Positions 1 through 9,700 of a DNA stretch of 42,484 bases are shown piece by piece; position 1 is the first letter of the stretch; each line of letters starts with the position of its first letter. The stretch is from JOPF133 sp052144935 (GTDB lineage Bacteria; Acidobacteriota; Terriglobia; Bryobacterales; Bryobacteraceae). The notes beneath the pieces were generated by a model, which was given only the letters and a program-made list of their open reading frames with translations, ran no database searches and was not told the DNA's origin. The DNA lies in assembly GCA_052144935.1 (NCBI GenBank), contig JBKQPR010000069.1:1-42484 (forward strand), read 5' to 3'. Position numbers and translations under genes: made by a program.

Positions 1-75
1 GCGGGGGGCGCGGGGCGCGGGGCGCGGGGGCGGGCGCGGGGGCGGACGCGGGGCACTGGCGCGGGGGCGGCTGCC
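1..75. repeat. G-rich low-complexity tract
   Basis: The first 75 bases are almost only G and C on the + strand, with many runs of three to five G separated by C or CGC. Several G-runs lie close enough to form a G-quadruplex in principle. On the minus strand the tract reads as a Pro/Arg-rich tail continuing the broken gene to its right. The tract touches the window edge, so its full extent is unknown. Confidence 0.6.
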
Positions 76-690
76 TGGCTCGAAGCTCCTGGCGAAGCGA
101 ACAGGAACGGCCGCCAGGGCCCGGAGAAATTCACCGTGGGCGAAATCCAGCGCCAGTCCCGCCCGGCCGATCCGATCCGCGTCGAGCTGCAGGTCGAACA
201 GGGTGATCGCCTGGAAGATCTCCGCCGGAGTCCCGCACAAATACCACCGGTTATTCGCGTCCGCCATGTACCCGTTCTCCGGGTGCACATAGATGGCGAT
301 CTTCCGCGGCAACTGCCGGTCCCGGCAGAGGAGGTTAAACGAGGTGCGACCTGTCCGTGGGGTTGAGCCGGTATTCCAGCGTGTTGGTTCCCACCCGCGT
401 CCGGATGGCCCCGCCGATATCGATCACCTCGCACGTGAGCGACCTCACCGACGACGACCCGTCGATAATGTCGATCGACTGACTCGCTCCCTTGGGCGTC
501 CTCAGCCAGGGCTTGTAAGCCGGCAGCTTCCCTGCGATCCCCCACCGCACCAGGTCAGTCGTGATAGACGATAGACTGCCTTTCGATCCGGAGCGCATAG
601 ACCGGCATCTTCGCCGCCGCCGCGTGGCTGAGGAAGAACATGGGGCGGTGGCGGCTTGGGCTTGCCCACCAGCCTCTTCCATAGCCACCC
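76..690 (-). pseudogene. broken gene fragment, function unknown
   Basis: Two minus-strand frames each hold protein-like sequence. The upstream frame (about 600 to 335) contains SGSKGSLSSITTDLVRWGIA and ends with a stop at 335-337. A different frame then carries on from about 352 to the window edge with KIAIYVHPENGYMADANNRW and AEIFQAITLFDLQLDADRIG. Together they look like one gene split by an indel near 345. A third frame near 640 (MFFLSHAAAAKMPVYALRIE) may be its original start, which would imply a second indel. The family is not recognised; a resemblance to phage tail-type proteins is only an impression. It lies just downstream of the 731-1531 gene on the same strand. Confidence 0.4.
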
Positions 691-730
691 CCGCCAGGCG
701 GTCTCACCGGCCCCCGAAACTCTTCCGTTC

Positions 731-1531
731 TCATGGCCTTCTCCGCGCTTTTTCCGTTCCCTCCGCGCCGGGGCGCCCGTCCTGGGCCCGGTGAATTCGG
801 GCGGCCTGAGTGTACGCACGTTCCACCTGCGAATCGTATCCATGGTCTCTAGCCACAATATGTTTCGATCCGTCAGGGTGCTCGAAGACCCCCAGGTTCC
901 TTTTTTGCCGGTAATCGTATGTCGGACGCCCCGTGCTTCCGTGGAAGTCCCGGAATTTCCGGACTAACGGATGCTCATCCACACGATCCAGCCGCTCGTC
1001 TCTATTGCGGGAACCCGCATACTTACCGTTTGCCCGCTCATAGAAGCGATCCAGCGCCCTCGAAAACTCCCGGTGCGAAATCCCTTTTGGATGGGCCTCA
1101 TTCTTCGTGAGCCGCCGGAACTCGCCCGATTTCAGATCTCTGGCGTGGCCCACCTGGGTCCACTCGTGGTGTTCCCGATCGTGGCCGATGAGTGGAGGGA
1201 AAATTCCGTGTGCGCAATTTGACGTATACGCATTAGAACGATCGGGATCGGGATGCTTGGTCAAAATCCGATACCGCCCATTCACCCCAGGATCGCCGCC
1301 CTCGGCGCGATTCTGCAGCGCTCCCAAACTCATCCCGTCGTATTGACGTTTGTCATGCCGCTTATCGAGCCAACAGCGAACCGCCACCTTTGTCCCGGTA
1401 TCGATCTGCGCCGCCTGGCCATCGAGCGTGATTCCGTGCGACCCATCCCGCTTATACGCTCTGGAGTGCGCGGGAGTGGTCGCCAAACTCCATACGAGAT
1501 CGGCCACATTAACCAAGTCTTGAATTTTCAC
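731..1531 (-). CDS. hypothetical protein (266 aa), GTG start
   Basis: The family is not recognised. The product is soluble and charged, with many His and Arg residues, no signal peptide and no membrane segment. The N-terminus (DLVNVADLVWSLA) looks globular; the middle is rich in His, Asp and Arg; the last 40 residues are Arg/Gly/Ala-rich and probably disordered. The GTG start is favoured because GAGGTGA stands a few bases upstream and because the GTG overlaps the TGA of the upstream gene in the arrangement GTGA, which is typical of translational coupling. The two genes therefore probably form an operon. That the frame is real is inferred from this overlap and from its length. A role in a mobile or phage-like element is possible but unproven. 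Confidence 0.55.
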   Translation of the reverse strand: MKIQDLVNVADLVWSLATTPAHSRAYKRDGSHGITLDGQAAQIDTGTKVAVRCWLDKRHDKRQYDGMSLGALQNRAEGGDPGVNGRYRILTKHPDPDRSNAYTSNCAHGIFPPLIGHDREHHEWTQVGHARDLKSGEFRRLTKNEAHPKGISHREFSRALDRFYERANGKYAGSRNRDERLDRVDEHPLVRKFRDFHGSTGRPTYDYRQKRNLGVFEHPDGSKHIVARDHGYDSQVERAYTQAARIHRAQDGRPGAEGTEKARRRP

Positions 1532-1788
1532 GGCGTCACCTCATAGAACCTTCGCAGCAGGATATCCGGCCCACCCGGCACCGGCTTGTTTTTGGGGGCC
1601 AGTTTCGGCATGGGGCGCGAGGGGGGAGCCGTTGGGGGAGGGGAGGGGTTCGGGGGATCGAGGCGCGCGGGCAGGCTTTGAGGAGATTCAGGAACGAACC
1701 CGATTTCGGGGTTAGCCTTTTGAAATGAAGTGGTTGGAGGGGTCTCTGCGGTGGGATCCGGGACGAGTTTGGGAGCTTCCGGAGGGTC

Positions 1789-1872
1789 GAGCCAGACCTG
1801 GAGCCAGACCTGGAGCCAGACCTGGAGCCAGACCTGGAGCCAGACCTGGGGCCAGACCTGGAGCCAGACCTG
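1789..1872. repeat. 12-bp tandem repeat, 7 copies
   Basis: GAGCCAGACCTG is repeated seven times head to tail; only the sixth copy (1849-1860) differs, by one base (GGGCCAGACCTG). The length is a multiple of three, so copy-number changes would keep the frame. On the minus strand it encodes (QVWL)n in the frame I take as ancestral and (RSGS)n in the other. It lies inside the frameshifted hypothetical gene. Confidence 0.95.
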
Positions 1873-1995
1873 GATCTCGCGCAGGTCGTGGAGGGTGCGG
1901 TGGCAGGCGAGCTGGAGGATGTCGCGGCGGCTTCGGCCTTGCGGAGGGGGCGGAGGGTCCACTCGGAATCGATGAGGGTGTCGACGAGGGCGGGC

Positions 1996-2123
1996 CCAGA
2001 GGGCACCCCGGCGGCGGACAGGGGTTGGTGGTCGAGGAGATATTGAGCGGCGAGGGCGTCGAGCGCCGCGGGGTCTTCGCCACGGATGATCTGGGATGGC
2101 GCGCCGGGACCAGAGGGCACCCC
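1996..2123. repeat. two copies of a dispersed 14-17 bp repeat
   Basis: CCAGAGGGCACCCC occurs at 1996-2009 and, as GGGACCAGAGGGCACCCC, at 2107-2124. Both fall inside the coding frame of the hypothetical gene, where they encode GVPSGPA and GVPSGPG. A near copy in inverse orientation is at 2511-2527, and GGGACCAGAGGGCACCC recurs 20 kb away at 22168-22184, in a non-coding region. Confidence 0.7.
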
Positions 2124-2231
2124 GGATTTCAGGGCATTTTGGGAAGAGGCGGCCTTGCCCTCAGCGGAGCGCGGGCCGGTGGATCGTGGCGCATCGATGC
2201 GGTTGGCCGGGATTGGTTTTATCGTCGCCAT

Positions 2232-2794
2232 AAACAAAAAGAGCGGGCCGCGAGGGTCCGCTCTCGATTTGAGGGTAGCACGGGGGTGGAAGGGATCTCG
2301 GGAGTTTGGGAGGTAAGTGTATGAAAGGGCTGGAGAGATAGTTGGCGATAGTTGGTGACTCAACCGCAAGGCCCCTGCGGGGCCGTCGCCGGGACGGATG
2401 AAAATGGGCGCTACTTGACACGCTTGGCAACATGGAGGCAGATCTCCAGCGAATCAGAGGCCGGGTAGTGGGCCGGTTTCGACTTTTGCGCATTGCGCAT
2501 TCCGACGGACGGGGTGCCCTCCGGGCCCGTCTGTTTCAACTTGGAGTGCAATGGCCTGAGCGCTTGGTGGGACGGGCCCTGTCGCCCGATGCCACTTACC
2601 TTGCCCATGGCAAGCGGCATTGATCTTGGGGGGGCCCTGGGTCGCCTCTGGGGACGCCTTTCAGGCGGCTCTTTCGGGGCCACGCGCGAATCTGCGCACG
2701 CGGCAAGCGCCGGCTGAAAGCCGGCTGCTGCCAAGATTGGCTGCCCCACGACGGGGGGGCGGACGTCGCCGGCCGCCCCTAGCCGTCAGAGCGA
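2232..2794. other. intergenic stretch with palindromic repeats
   Basis: I see no convincing gene. The stretch holds an inverted copy of the GGGACCAGAGGGCACCC repeat (2511-2527) and, near 2707-2726, a hairpin-forming GCCGGCTGAAAGCCGGC followed by TGCTGCCAAGATTGG, which resembles dispersed intergenic repeats of acidobacteria. Short frames here are proline- or arginine-rich and look like chance readings. Confidence 0.5.
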
Positions 2795-3333
2795 TTAGAA
2801 CGTAAATTTGAGCGGCACTTGCTGATCGCGATTGCCCGATTTGGTAGCGATCTTGCCAAACGCCGCCGAGGTCGGAGTGGTGTTCGGTCCGCTCCAGTTG
2901 GGATGGTTGAGAGTGTCGTATTGCTCCCAGCGGAGCGTGAATTTCAATCTTTCATTGATCCGGAGGTCCTTGAAAAGCGCCGAGTTGTTATACCACTCGC
3001 CGGGGCCGTAGAACATGTCGCGGACGCGCTGCGGATTGATGGTTCCGGCGTTCGGAGGGGTGAATTCGACCGTCCCGCCCGAAGTCGTGGGTTGGAAGTA
3101 GAAGTTGGGATCGGCTGCGGTGCCGCCTTGCGAGTATTGGTCCGTGACCCGCAGAGGACCGTTGACCACCCAGTACTGCGTACCGCCGCCAGGGCCGACT
3201 CCGGCGTAATCCGTGCCGGTCGAGATAGAGAAATCCGATCCGCTCGTGTAGGTGTAGACTCCGTCGAGCGACCAGCCGCCGAGGATTTTGTGGGCCAGCC
3301 CGTTGCCGGTCTTGAAGATCGGCAACGGTCGAG
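2795..3333 (-). pseudogene. 3' fragment of a TonB-dependent receptor gene
   Basis: The fragment encodes about the last 178 residues of an Oar-like outer-membrane receptor, from LPIFKTGNG to the terminal LKFTF and its stop. It closely resembles the end of the intact receptor at 6780-10232, sharing for example NHPNWSGPNTTPTSAAFGK and the aromatic C-terminal residue typical of outer-membrane barrels. Similarity stops abruptly near 3330, where the sequence runs into unrelated bases just beyond the end of the TMTC/TPR gene. Signal peptide, plug and most of the barrel are missing, so it cannot make a receptor. A TTG-initiated frame of 203 codons from 3406 exists, but its first 25 codons are junk. 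It is best read as the scar of a duplication or deletion. Confidence 0.85.
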
Positions 3334-3402
3334 TCGTCAACCACAGGCCACAGACTTTTGTGGCGGAGTGCGAACAATGCGCGTGCTTTCTTCCAACGGC
3401 CG

Positions 3403-5739
3403 TCAACGGAAGGGGGCTGCTGCCTGCCCGGCCCGCAGTCTGTCCAGCATTTGCCGCACCACGGGATCGGGCCGGATACGCAGGGCGGCCTCATACTCGG
3501 TAATCGCCTGCCTAAGCCCGCCGGGAGTCTGCGCTAGGGCGGTTCCGAGGTTGACGTGCGCTTCCACGAAATCAGGTTCGCTTCGCAGGGCCGCCTCAAA
3601 TTCAGCGACGGCCTCCGGCAACCGGCCAGGTATGCGTGCCAGTGCCGTCCCCAAGTCATAGTGGGCGTCTGCGTCATCGGGCCGAATCCGCACCGCCTCC
3701 TGATATTCGGCAACCGCCTCGGGTAGCCCGCCGGGGATGGCCGATAGTGCGTTTGCCAGGCCAATTCGAGCGGCCACGGAATCGGGTTTAAGGCGCAGCG
3801 CGGCCCTGTACTCGGCAATCGCCTCCGGCAGCCGGCCAGGCAAGCGCGCCAGTGCGTTGGCGAGATGGAGGTGCGCATCTGCATGATCGGGGTCGATCCG
3901 CAGAGCCGCGTGGTATTCGTCAATCGCTTCCGATAGTCCGCCGGGCAGGCGGAGCAGCGCGTTCGCCAGGTTATGGTGAACTTCCGCGCTAGCGGGTCGA
4001 ATCCGGAGCGCCGCTCGATACTCGGCGATCGCCTCCGGCAGCCGGCCAGGCAAGCGCGCCAATGCGTTTGCCAGGTTATTGTGCGGTTCGACGCGATCCG
4101 GTTCAACCCGCAGTGCCGCCTGGTATTCGGCGATCGCCTCCGGCAGCCGGCCAGGAATGGCCGAGAGCGCGTTTGCCAGATTATAGTGCACATCCGCATG
4201 ATTGGGGTCAATCCCCAGCGCGGCCCGGTACTCGGCAATCGCTTCCGGCAACCGGCCGGGCAAAATCCCTAATGTGTTGGCCAGGTTGTAGTGTGCCTTG
4301 GCGCTGCCGGGAGAGACAGTCGCGGCACTGGTCCAGAGGCTCAGTTCATCCTTCCAATCCTGGTTGCGTACGTAGGTTCGCGCGGCGAGAGCCAGGCACA
4401 CCAGCGACAGTGCGGCGCCGACAGCTCGCGCGGTTTGCGGCCGGAGCGGCGTCCGCTGGCCAAGCGCATAGATGGCTGCGACCACGCATCCAGCCAGGCC
4501 CACCGAAGGCAAGTAGAGAAACCGCTCTGCCATGGTGCTACCGACTAAGACGATCAGGTTCGATGTGGGCGAAATAGCAACGAAAAAGAAACCCAGGAAG
4601 AAGAGCATCGGCTTCTCCGTACGGCGGCCGCGCACAGCCAGAATCGCCGCCACAAGCGCGGCGCCCAGACAAACCGCCAGGCCAATGAGCGCTTTGGCAT
4701 CTTCCCAGGTCCAGGCCCGCCAACCGAACAAGGGCACCGCGTTATAGGAATAATCCGCCGATAGCCGGGCCGGCCAGAGAAACAGCCATAGGAATTTGCC
4801 AATCACTTTGAAGGCCGTGAGCCTCGCTGTCCAGAAGCCGGCATCGGCCAGCGGATTGTCGGTGAAGGGGACGGCCATATGCAGGTGCGCTTGGGCGCGC
4901 AGATAGAAAAACGCCGCGAACGGCAGTGCCAGCGCGGCGTAGGCCGGAGCGAGGCGGCGCCACGTCGTGCGGTCAAACCAGGTCAGGTCGTATACCAGCA
5001 TGATGCCCGGCAAGACCACCGCGCTCTCCTTCGAAAACAGCCCGATCGCCTGGGCGGCCGCCATGCCCGCCAGCCATGCCAACCTCCGCCGGCCCGCTGC
5101 CGAAGCGGATCTCACATAGCACAACAAGCCTGCCAAAACCCCGAAGGCGGCCAGCAGGTCGGCCCGCCCCACAACGTTCGTAACGGATTCGGTTAGCAGC
5201 GGATGCAATCCCCAGATTGCTGCCAATGCCCATGCTGGCGCAGTCTCTCCGAGAACCATGAGGCCGAGCGCGTATACGAGTGCAACGTTGACGGCGTGCA
5301 GCGCAAGATTGCCCCAATGATAACCCGGCGCATGCGGACCATTGCCGAACACGGCGTAATTCAGCAAGTAGGAGAGAGTGGTTAACGGCCGATACAGCCC
5401 CGCGATGGTGCTGCCGTAGAGATACCCTCCGGTCAGAATGGTGGCGACGTTGGCGGGCGTCGCCTGGCGGATACGGGGATCCTGCCCGATGACCGAGGCA
5501 CTGTCGAACACCAGGCCGGCCTGGAAAGAATTGGAATAGGCGATCAAAAGGAGGCTCCAAATAACCAGCAGCCGCCACCCATGCCGCCGCCAGGCGCGGT
5601 GCTTCCCTCCGGCCGCCACGGGCAGCTTTGCGGCTTGCCGTATCTCCCGCGATCTCGGTTGCGTACCGGTCTTCCTCACTGTCCCGCCAGTATAACTCCG
5701 GTAGGACTGCCCACTTCCAGGCGGCTCCAGTGCCTGCAT
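3403..5739 (-). CDS. TMTC-like membrane protein with C-terminal TPR repeats
   Basis: This is a 778-residue integral membrane protein. A basic N-terminus of about 50 residues leads into a hydrophobic helix (LLVIWSLLLIAYSNSFQAGL) and further membrane segments up to about residue 460. The motifs NSFQ..LVFDS, PLTTLSYLLNY and GLHPLLTESV..VVGRADLL match the TMTC/DUF1736 family, whose eukaryotic members are ER O-mannosyltransferases; a glycosyltransferase role here is inferred from family only. From about residue 480 come eight near-identical 35-residue TPRs of the form LANAL..LPGRLPEAIAEYRAALRI.P. The GR/GG LPEAI core is unusually conserved, which implies recent repeat expansion. The gene stands alone on the minus strand and its 3' end abuts a receptor-gene fragment. 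The start is the ATG at 5739; a start closer to the first helix is possible. Confidence 0.85.
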   Translation of the reverse strand: MQALEPPGSGQSYRSYTGGTVRKTGTQPRSREIRQAAKLPVAAGGKHRAWRRHGWRLLVIWSLLLIAYSNSFQAGLVFDSASVIGQDPRIRQATPANVATILTGGYLYGSTIAGLYRPLTTLSYLLNYAVFGNGPHAPGYHWGNLALHAVNVALVYALGLMVLGETAPAWALAAIWGLHPLLTESVTNVVGRADLLAAFGVLAGLLCYVRSASAAGRRRLAWLAGMAAAQAIGLFSKESAVVLPGIMLVYDLTWFDRTTWRRLAPAYAALALPFAAFFYLRAQAHLHMAVPFTDNPLADAGFWTARLTAFKVIGKFLWLFLWPARLSADYSYNAVPLFGWRAWTWEDAKALIGLAVCLGAALVAAILAVRGRRTEKPMLFFLGFFFVAISPTSNLIVLVGSTMAERFLYLPSVGLAGCVVAAIYALGQRTPLRPQTARAVGAALSLVCLALAARTYVRNQDWKDELSLWTSAATVSPGSAKAHYNLANTLGILPGRLPEAIAEYRAALGIDPNHADVHYNLANALSAIPGRLPEAIAEYQAALRVEPDRVEPHNNLANALARLPGRLPEAIAEYRAALRIRPASAEVHHNLANALLRLPGGLSEAIDEYHAALRIDPDHADAHLHLANALARLPGRLPEAIAEYRAALRLKPDSVAARIGLANALSAIPGGLPEAVAEYQEAVRIRPDDADAHYDLGTALARIPGRLPEAVAEFEAALRSEPDFVEAHVNLGTALAQTPGGLRQAITEYEAALRIRPDPVVRQMLDRLRAGQAAAPFR
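3445..4300. repeat. 105-bp tandem repeats encoding TPRs
   Basis: About eight units of 105 bp (35 codons) lie in tandem in the 3' part of the TMTC-like gene. Blocks such as GCCTCCGGCAGCCGGCCAGG recur at multiples of 105 bp. DNA-level conservation between units, beyond what the protein fold needs, suggests recent duplication or gene conversion. Confidence 0.85.
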
Positions 5740-6233
5740 GTGGCGGTGCCCAGGCGACCGTGTATGCGATCCTCGCGGGCCGAGGATAGAACCGCCGGTA
5801 ATGATTCTGGGGGCCGAATATGATGGGTTTCCGATTCACGACGGTTGGGCGCCATATTACCGGTTCCTATTGGCGTTTCACCAAAGTTGTTTGCCCGTCT
5901 GCCGAAGCGCCGCCGCGAGATGGCGCAGCACCCAGGGGGTACCCGCTCGCCTGGGGCGAAACCTCTTCGCAAGCGGTAGAGCATTTGCCGCAGAGGAGCC
6001 TGGAGTTGCGCGATTCGCTAAGATCTCCGAGCGCGGCCTGCGCATCGCCACTTGGAAGGCTGGAAGCCAGCCTGGACCGGATCCTGGAAACTGCGCCGCA
6101 ACCCGGCAAATCAGGATTGTTTCCGATAAGCAATTGGTTGTCTGGCTTGCCGGACAAGTAGGACAGCCCGTTTGGACCGGACTGCGCGTGAACCCAGAAC
6201 TGCCTGCCGTGGCGCCCGTTCACGGCGAAATCG
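5740..6233. other. gene-poor stretch
   Basis: No supported gene. Several overlapping frames exist on both strands, but none has recognisable motifs or a good ribosome-binding site. A short + frame ending near 6277 (KQLVVWLAGQVGQPVW) could be a protein remnant, but I cannot assign it. The upstream signals of the TMTC-like gene should lie near 5740-5850; I do not see a clear promoter. Confidence 0.4.
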
Positions 6234-6660
6234 TCACGGACGGGAAACTGAACCACTACCGGATTTTGTATTTATAGCAAGCGGGAAGTACTTCCCGGTA
6301 TATACGCGGAAGATCTCATCCACCTGTTGCGCAAGCGGCGCGCCCTTGATGGTTCGCGAAGCCCCGCCCGTATAGACGCCCCCAAGCTTGCCCGCAAGCT
6401 CGATCATCTGCATGGCGTACTGATTCTGCGTCTCGCGCTTGCCGGGTCGGGGTCGATATGATTCCCGCCCAGGTCGAGCGACGAAACAAAAATCCCCGCG
6501 TTCCAGACCCTCTGCCGGATCGATTCGATCGCGGCGTCATCCAGCCGTCGCGGATCGAGGCGCAGTTCCCTCGTGAAGGCCTCGGCCTTCACTAATTCCA
6601 GATTCGCGTACGAGAACTGCCCGAGCACCCGAGTCGCGGCTTCTAGTTGGGAAAGGTCCT
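6234..6660 (-). pseudogene. fragment of a xylose isomerase-like TIM-barrel protein
   Basis: The upstream frame (about 6660 to 6445) reads QFSYANLELVKAEAFTRELR, LDDAAIESIRQRVWNAGI and FVSSLDLGGNHIDPDP. A second frame then carries on with ETQNQYAMQMIELAGKLGG, VYTGGASRTIKGAPLAQQVD and EIFRVYTGKYFPLA, to a stop at 6234-6236. Joined, this resembles the middle of sugar-phosphate isomerase/epimerases of the AP-endonuclease-2 fold (a beta-alpha unit with an SSLDLG strand, then an LAGKLGG..TGG strand). Only about 135 residues of a usual 250-300 are present, and an indel near 6445 separates the frames, so the gene is dead. Family assignment is by motif impression. Confidence 0.5.
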
Positions 6661-6725
6661 GGGTTGCGCTTGTGCGGCCGCGGCTGCCTAAACCGCAGCC
6701 ACCAATGCTCTTCGCGAGATCTCCC

Positions 6726-6760
6726 TAAAAAGGAAAAGGGGCGGACATGATGTCCGCCCC
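6726..6760 (-). terminator. intrinsic terminator of the TonB-receptor gene
   Basis: A perfect 11-bp inverted repeat (GGGGCGGACAT and ATGTCCGCCCC around one central base) lies at 6738-6760. On the minus strand it is followed by TTTTCCTTTTT (6737 down to 6727). It begins 20 bases past the stop codon of the receptor gene and is oriented to terminate it. Confidence 0.85.
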
Positions 6761-6779
6761 TGCTGCTTTGTTAACGGGT

Positions 6780-9700
6780 TTAGAAGATAAACTTCAGTGC
6801 GATCTGCTGGTCGCGATTGCCCGACTTGGTCGTGATCTTCCCGAACGCCGCCGAGGTCGGCGTGGTGTTCGGGCCGCTCCAGTTGGGGTGGTTGAGGGTG
6901 TTGTATTGCTCCCAGCGGAGCGTGAACTTCATCCTCTCGTTCACCCGGAAATCCTTGAAAAGCGCCGAGTTGAGAAACCAGTAGGCAGGCCCGACGTAAG
7001 CGTCGCGGACGCGCTGGGAGTTGATAGTCCCGGCGGGTGGAGCAGTGAACTCCGCCGTCCCGGAAGCGTTCGTGGGCTTGAAGAAGAAGTTCGGATCGGC
7101 CGCGGTGCCGCCCTGCGAATATTGATCGGTGTATTGGACAGGCCCGTTCTGCACCCAATACTGAGCGCCGCCGCCTACACCGACGCCGGCATAATCCGTG
7201 CCGGTCGAGATGGAGAAATCCGATCCGGTCGTATAGGTATAGACTCCGTCGATCGTCCAGCCGCCGAGGAGTTTGTGGGCCATACCGTTGCCGGTCTTGA
7301 AGATCGGCAACGCATACACCGCCGTCCCCACTAACAAGTTGGGGTGGTCGAAGCTCGAGGGACCCCACATGTAGGAGTTATCCCACGCGTTCGGCAGCAC
7401 GCCTTCGTAGTTGATGGCGTTATCGAGGGATTTGCTGCGGGTGTACGAGAAGTTGAAGTTCAGTCCGTTCATGAACCGGTGCGTAACCTGGACCTGCATA
7501 CTGTTAAACAGCGATTCCGCCAGGTCGACATTCTCGATAATTTGGCTATACCCCTTGAAGGGCACCAGGTAATTCTCGTTCTCCGCGACGCCGTTCAACT
7601 GGGGGCACACTGCCAGAGGGCATGTGCCCACGTTAAGCTGGTTGAGGTTCCTTTCCTCGGTGAGATGTACGCCGCGCTTTCCTACGTATGCGACCGAAAG
7701 CAGCGTGTTAAAGCCGATATCACGCTGCACCGTCGCGTTCCACTGCATGGAGTACGGAGTGGGGTTTTTCCGGTCGGCGGTGAAAGCGTAAATCGGGAAC
7801 TCCGTGATGGAGGTGCCGCCGGGGTTGTCCACGTTTCCGTTGGATACCGACTCCTGAATCTGTATGGGAGCCGTTCCGCCGGGGAAGTTGCCATCGCTGA
7901 CGCCGACATGGTCGTAGAAGCGGCCGAACCCGCCCCGGAAGACCGTCTTCGGGTTGAAGGCATATGCCAAACCAAGGCGCGGCGCAATGTCTTTATAGTG
8001 CCACTGGGTGTACTTGTTGCTCCCTCCGTCGAAGAGGGAGTTGTATAAGCCGGCGTTCTCGGCCCCAACGCGCCCCCCCGCGACCGAGGGCCATCCGGTT
8101 CCGGGAATGATCATGCCGTTATACTGCTGCGCGATAGTGGGAGTCCCAACCAGGTCACCCGTCACCGGGCTGATCTGCACCGCATTGGCCGGGTTGTAAG
8201 CCGCCGGGTTGAAGTAGGCCATGTTTCCCCACAGGCTGTAATACGGCGACACGATGTTCCAGCGTGCGCCAATATCCAGATGCAGCTTGGAGGTTACCTT
8301 CCAGGAATCCTGACCGTAGAATTCGTTGGAGTAGGTCCGGTAGGGAGTGAAGGAGCGCTCCCCCACCTCGGCGTAAGTGCCGAACTTGCCGATGGCCTCA
8401 TTGGCGAAGTCGAGTCCGGTTCCGCCGGGAGTGGTATTGTTGAATGTGAACAGGCCGTTCTGATTGCTGGTGCCGCCCGGGGTGCTGCCGATCACGATCT
8501 GGTCGTCATCGTTCTCACCCGATTTTTCATAGTAGTAACCCATTTTGAAGGTGTGGTTCTTGTAAACGTGGGTCAAGTTGTCCGAAGCCACCCAGACGGG
8601 ACCGGCGGAGTGCGAGGGATACGGAGTGCCGTTCAAGGTCAGCCAGTTGCTGGAGTTCGCGTAACCCGTGGAGGGAATTTTGTCCGGGTCGTCCTTACCC
8701 ACGGGGAGCAGGAAGGGGTAGGTGATTCCGAACCTGGCCCGGCTGGGGGCGCCCTGCGGGCCAGTTTCGATTGAGGTGAAGACGTGATCTCCGCTGGCGC
8801 TCAGGAGAACCTCGTTCACCCAGGTGGGCGAGATCGTATAGACATAATTGATCGATCCACGCTTGTTGGGATTATTCTGGGGCTGGACCACATAGGTATC
8901 CTGCCAGCTCACGACGTGGTCGCTATAGACCTGCCCGCGGAAACGAAACTGCATTTTTTCGTTGATGTTCCAATCGCCCCCGTAGGTGTCCTTGCGCTGG
9001 TTCGTGGGAGTGCTCGGGTAGTCGAGGAATTGGTTCTGGTTGCTGGAGTTGAGGAAACCAGGGGTCGGTTGCGGCAAGGCGTTAATCAGAGCCATGCCGT
9101 TGGGGCTCAGGACGTTGGTCGGGATAATGTTGCCGGGGTAAGGGTTCCCATTGGGATCCGTGAGAATGTGGGCGGTATTGTAGTAGATGCTAGGCTGCAG
9201 GAACTCGCTGAAATTGCCCGTCCGCATGAGCGCATCGGGAACCTGCGCGGTATACAGGCTGTCGGTGCGCTGCCGCACCGCTTCGTCGCCAAAGGTGAAG
9301 AACAGGTGAGTCCGGCTCTTATTGAACCGGCTGCCGGGGAAGATGATCGGGCCGCCGATGTACCCGCCGAACTGGTTGTAACGGAGGGGTGAAGGCGCCG
9401 TGAAGTTGGTGTCGTTACGGGTCCAAGAGTCGGCCTCCAGCCTTGCGTTGCGGAAGTATTCGTAAAGGTCGCCGTGGAACTGGTTGGTGCCGCTCTTGCT
9501 GATGATGCGGACCTCGCCGCCGGATTCCCGTCCGTTTTCGGCGCTGAAATTGGAGGTGAGCACCTGGACTTCCTGCGTGCTATCCAGGTCGGCTACTCCA
9601 ATGCTCCTGGAGTTGTTGGCGCGGGTACGGATGCCGACGGCTCCGTCGAAATAGGTAATCGTGTTGTAGCTCTGGCTGCCATTGACATTGAACGAGCCGG

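Larger units (their letters stand above)
1528..2231 (-). pseudogene. frameshifted hypothetical protein with STGPRSAEGKA motif
   Basis: The N-terminal frame starts at an ATG at 2231 and reads MATIKPIPANRIDAPRSTGP, RSAEGKAASSQNALKSG and LIDSEWTLRPLRKAEA. As I recall, such STGPRTxEGKxxSSxNALKHG proteins are multi-copy in Solibacter-like genomes, with unknown function. Around 1940 the plausible protein continues in another frame (RRDILQLACHRTLHDLREIQ), runs through the 12-bp repeat as QVWLQVWL, includes NPEIGFVPES, and ends at 1528 with FYEVTP. The ending in this frame overlaps the next gene as GTGA, which supports it as the original C-terminus. The first frame alone would end at 1536 with an Arg/Ser/Pro-rich tail. 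An open frame continues upstream to 2369, but the ATG at 2231 matches the family. Confidence 0.6.

Noticed and set aside
3445..4300. Regularly spaced repeats that might suggest a CRISPR array
   Set aside because: The 105-bp units are fully coding and contain TPR motifs; there are no short repeats with unique spacers.
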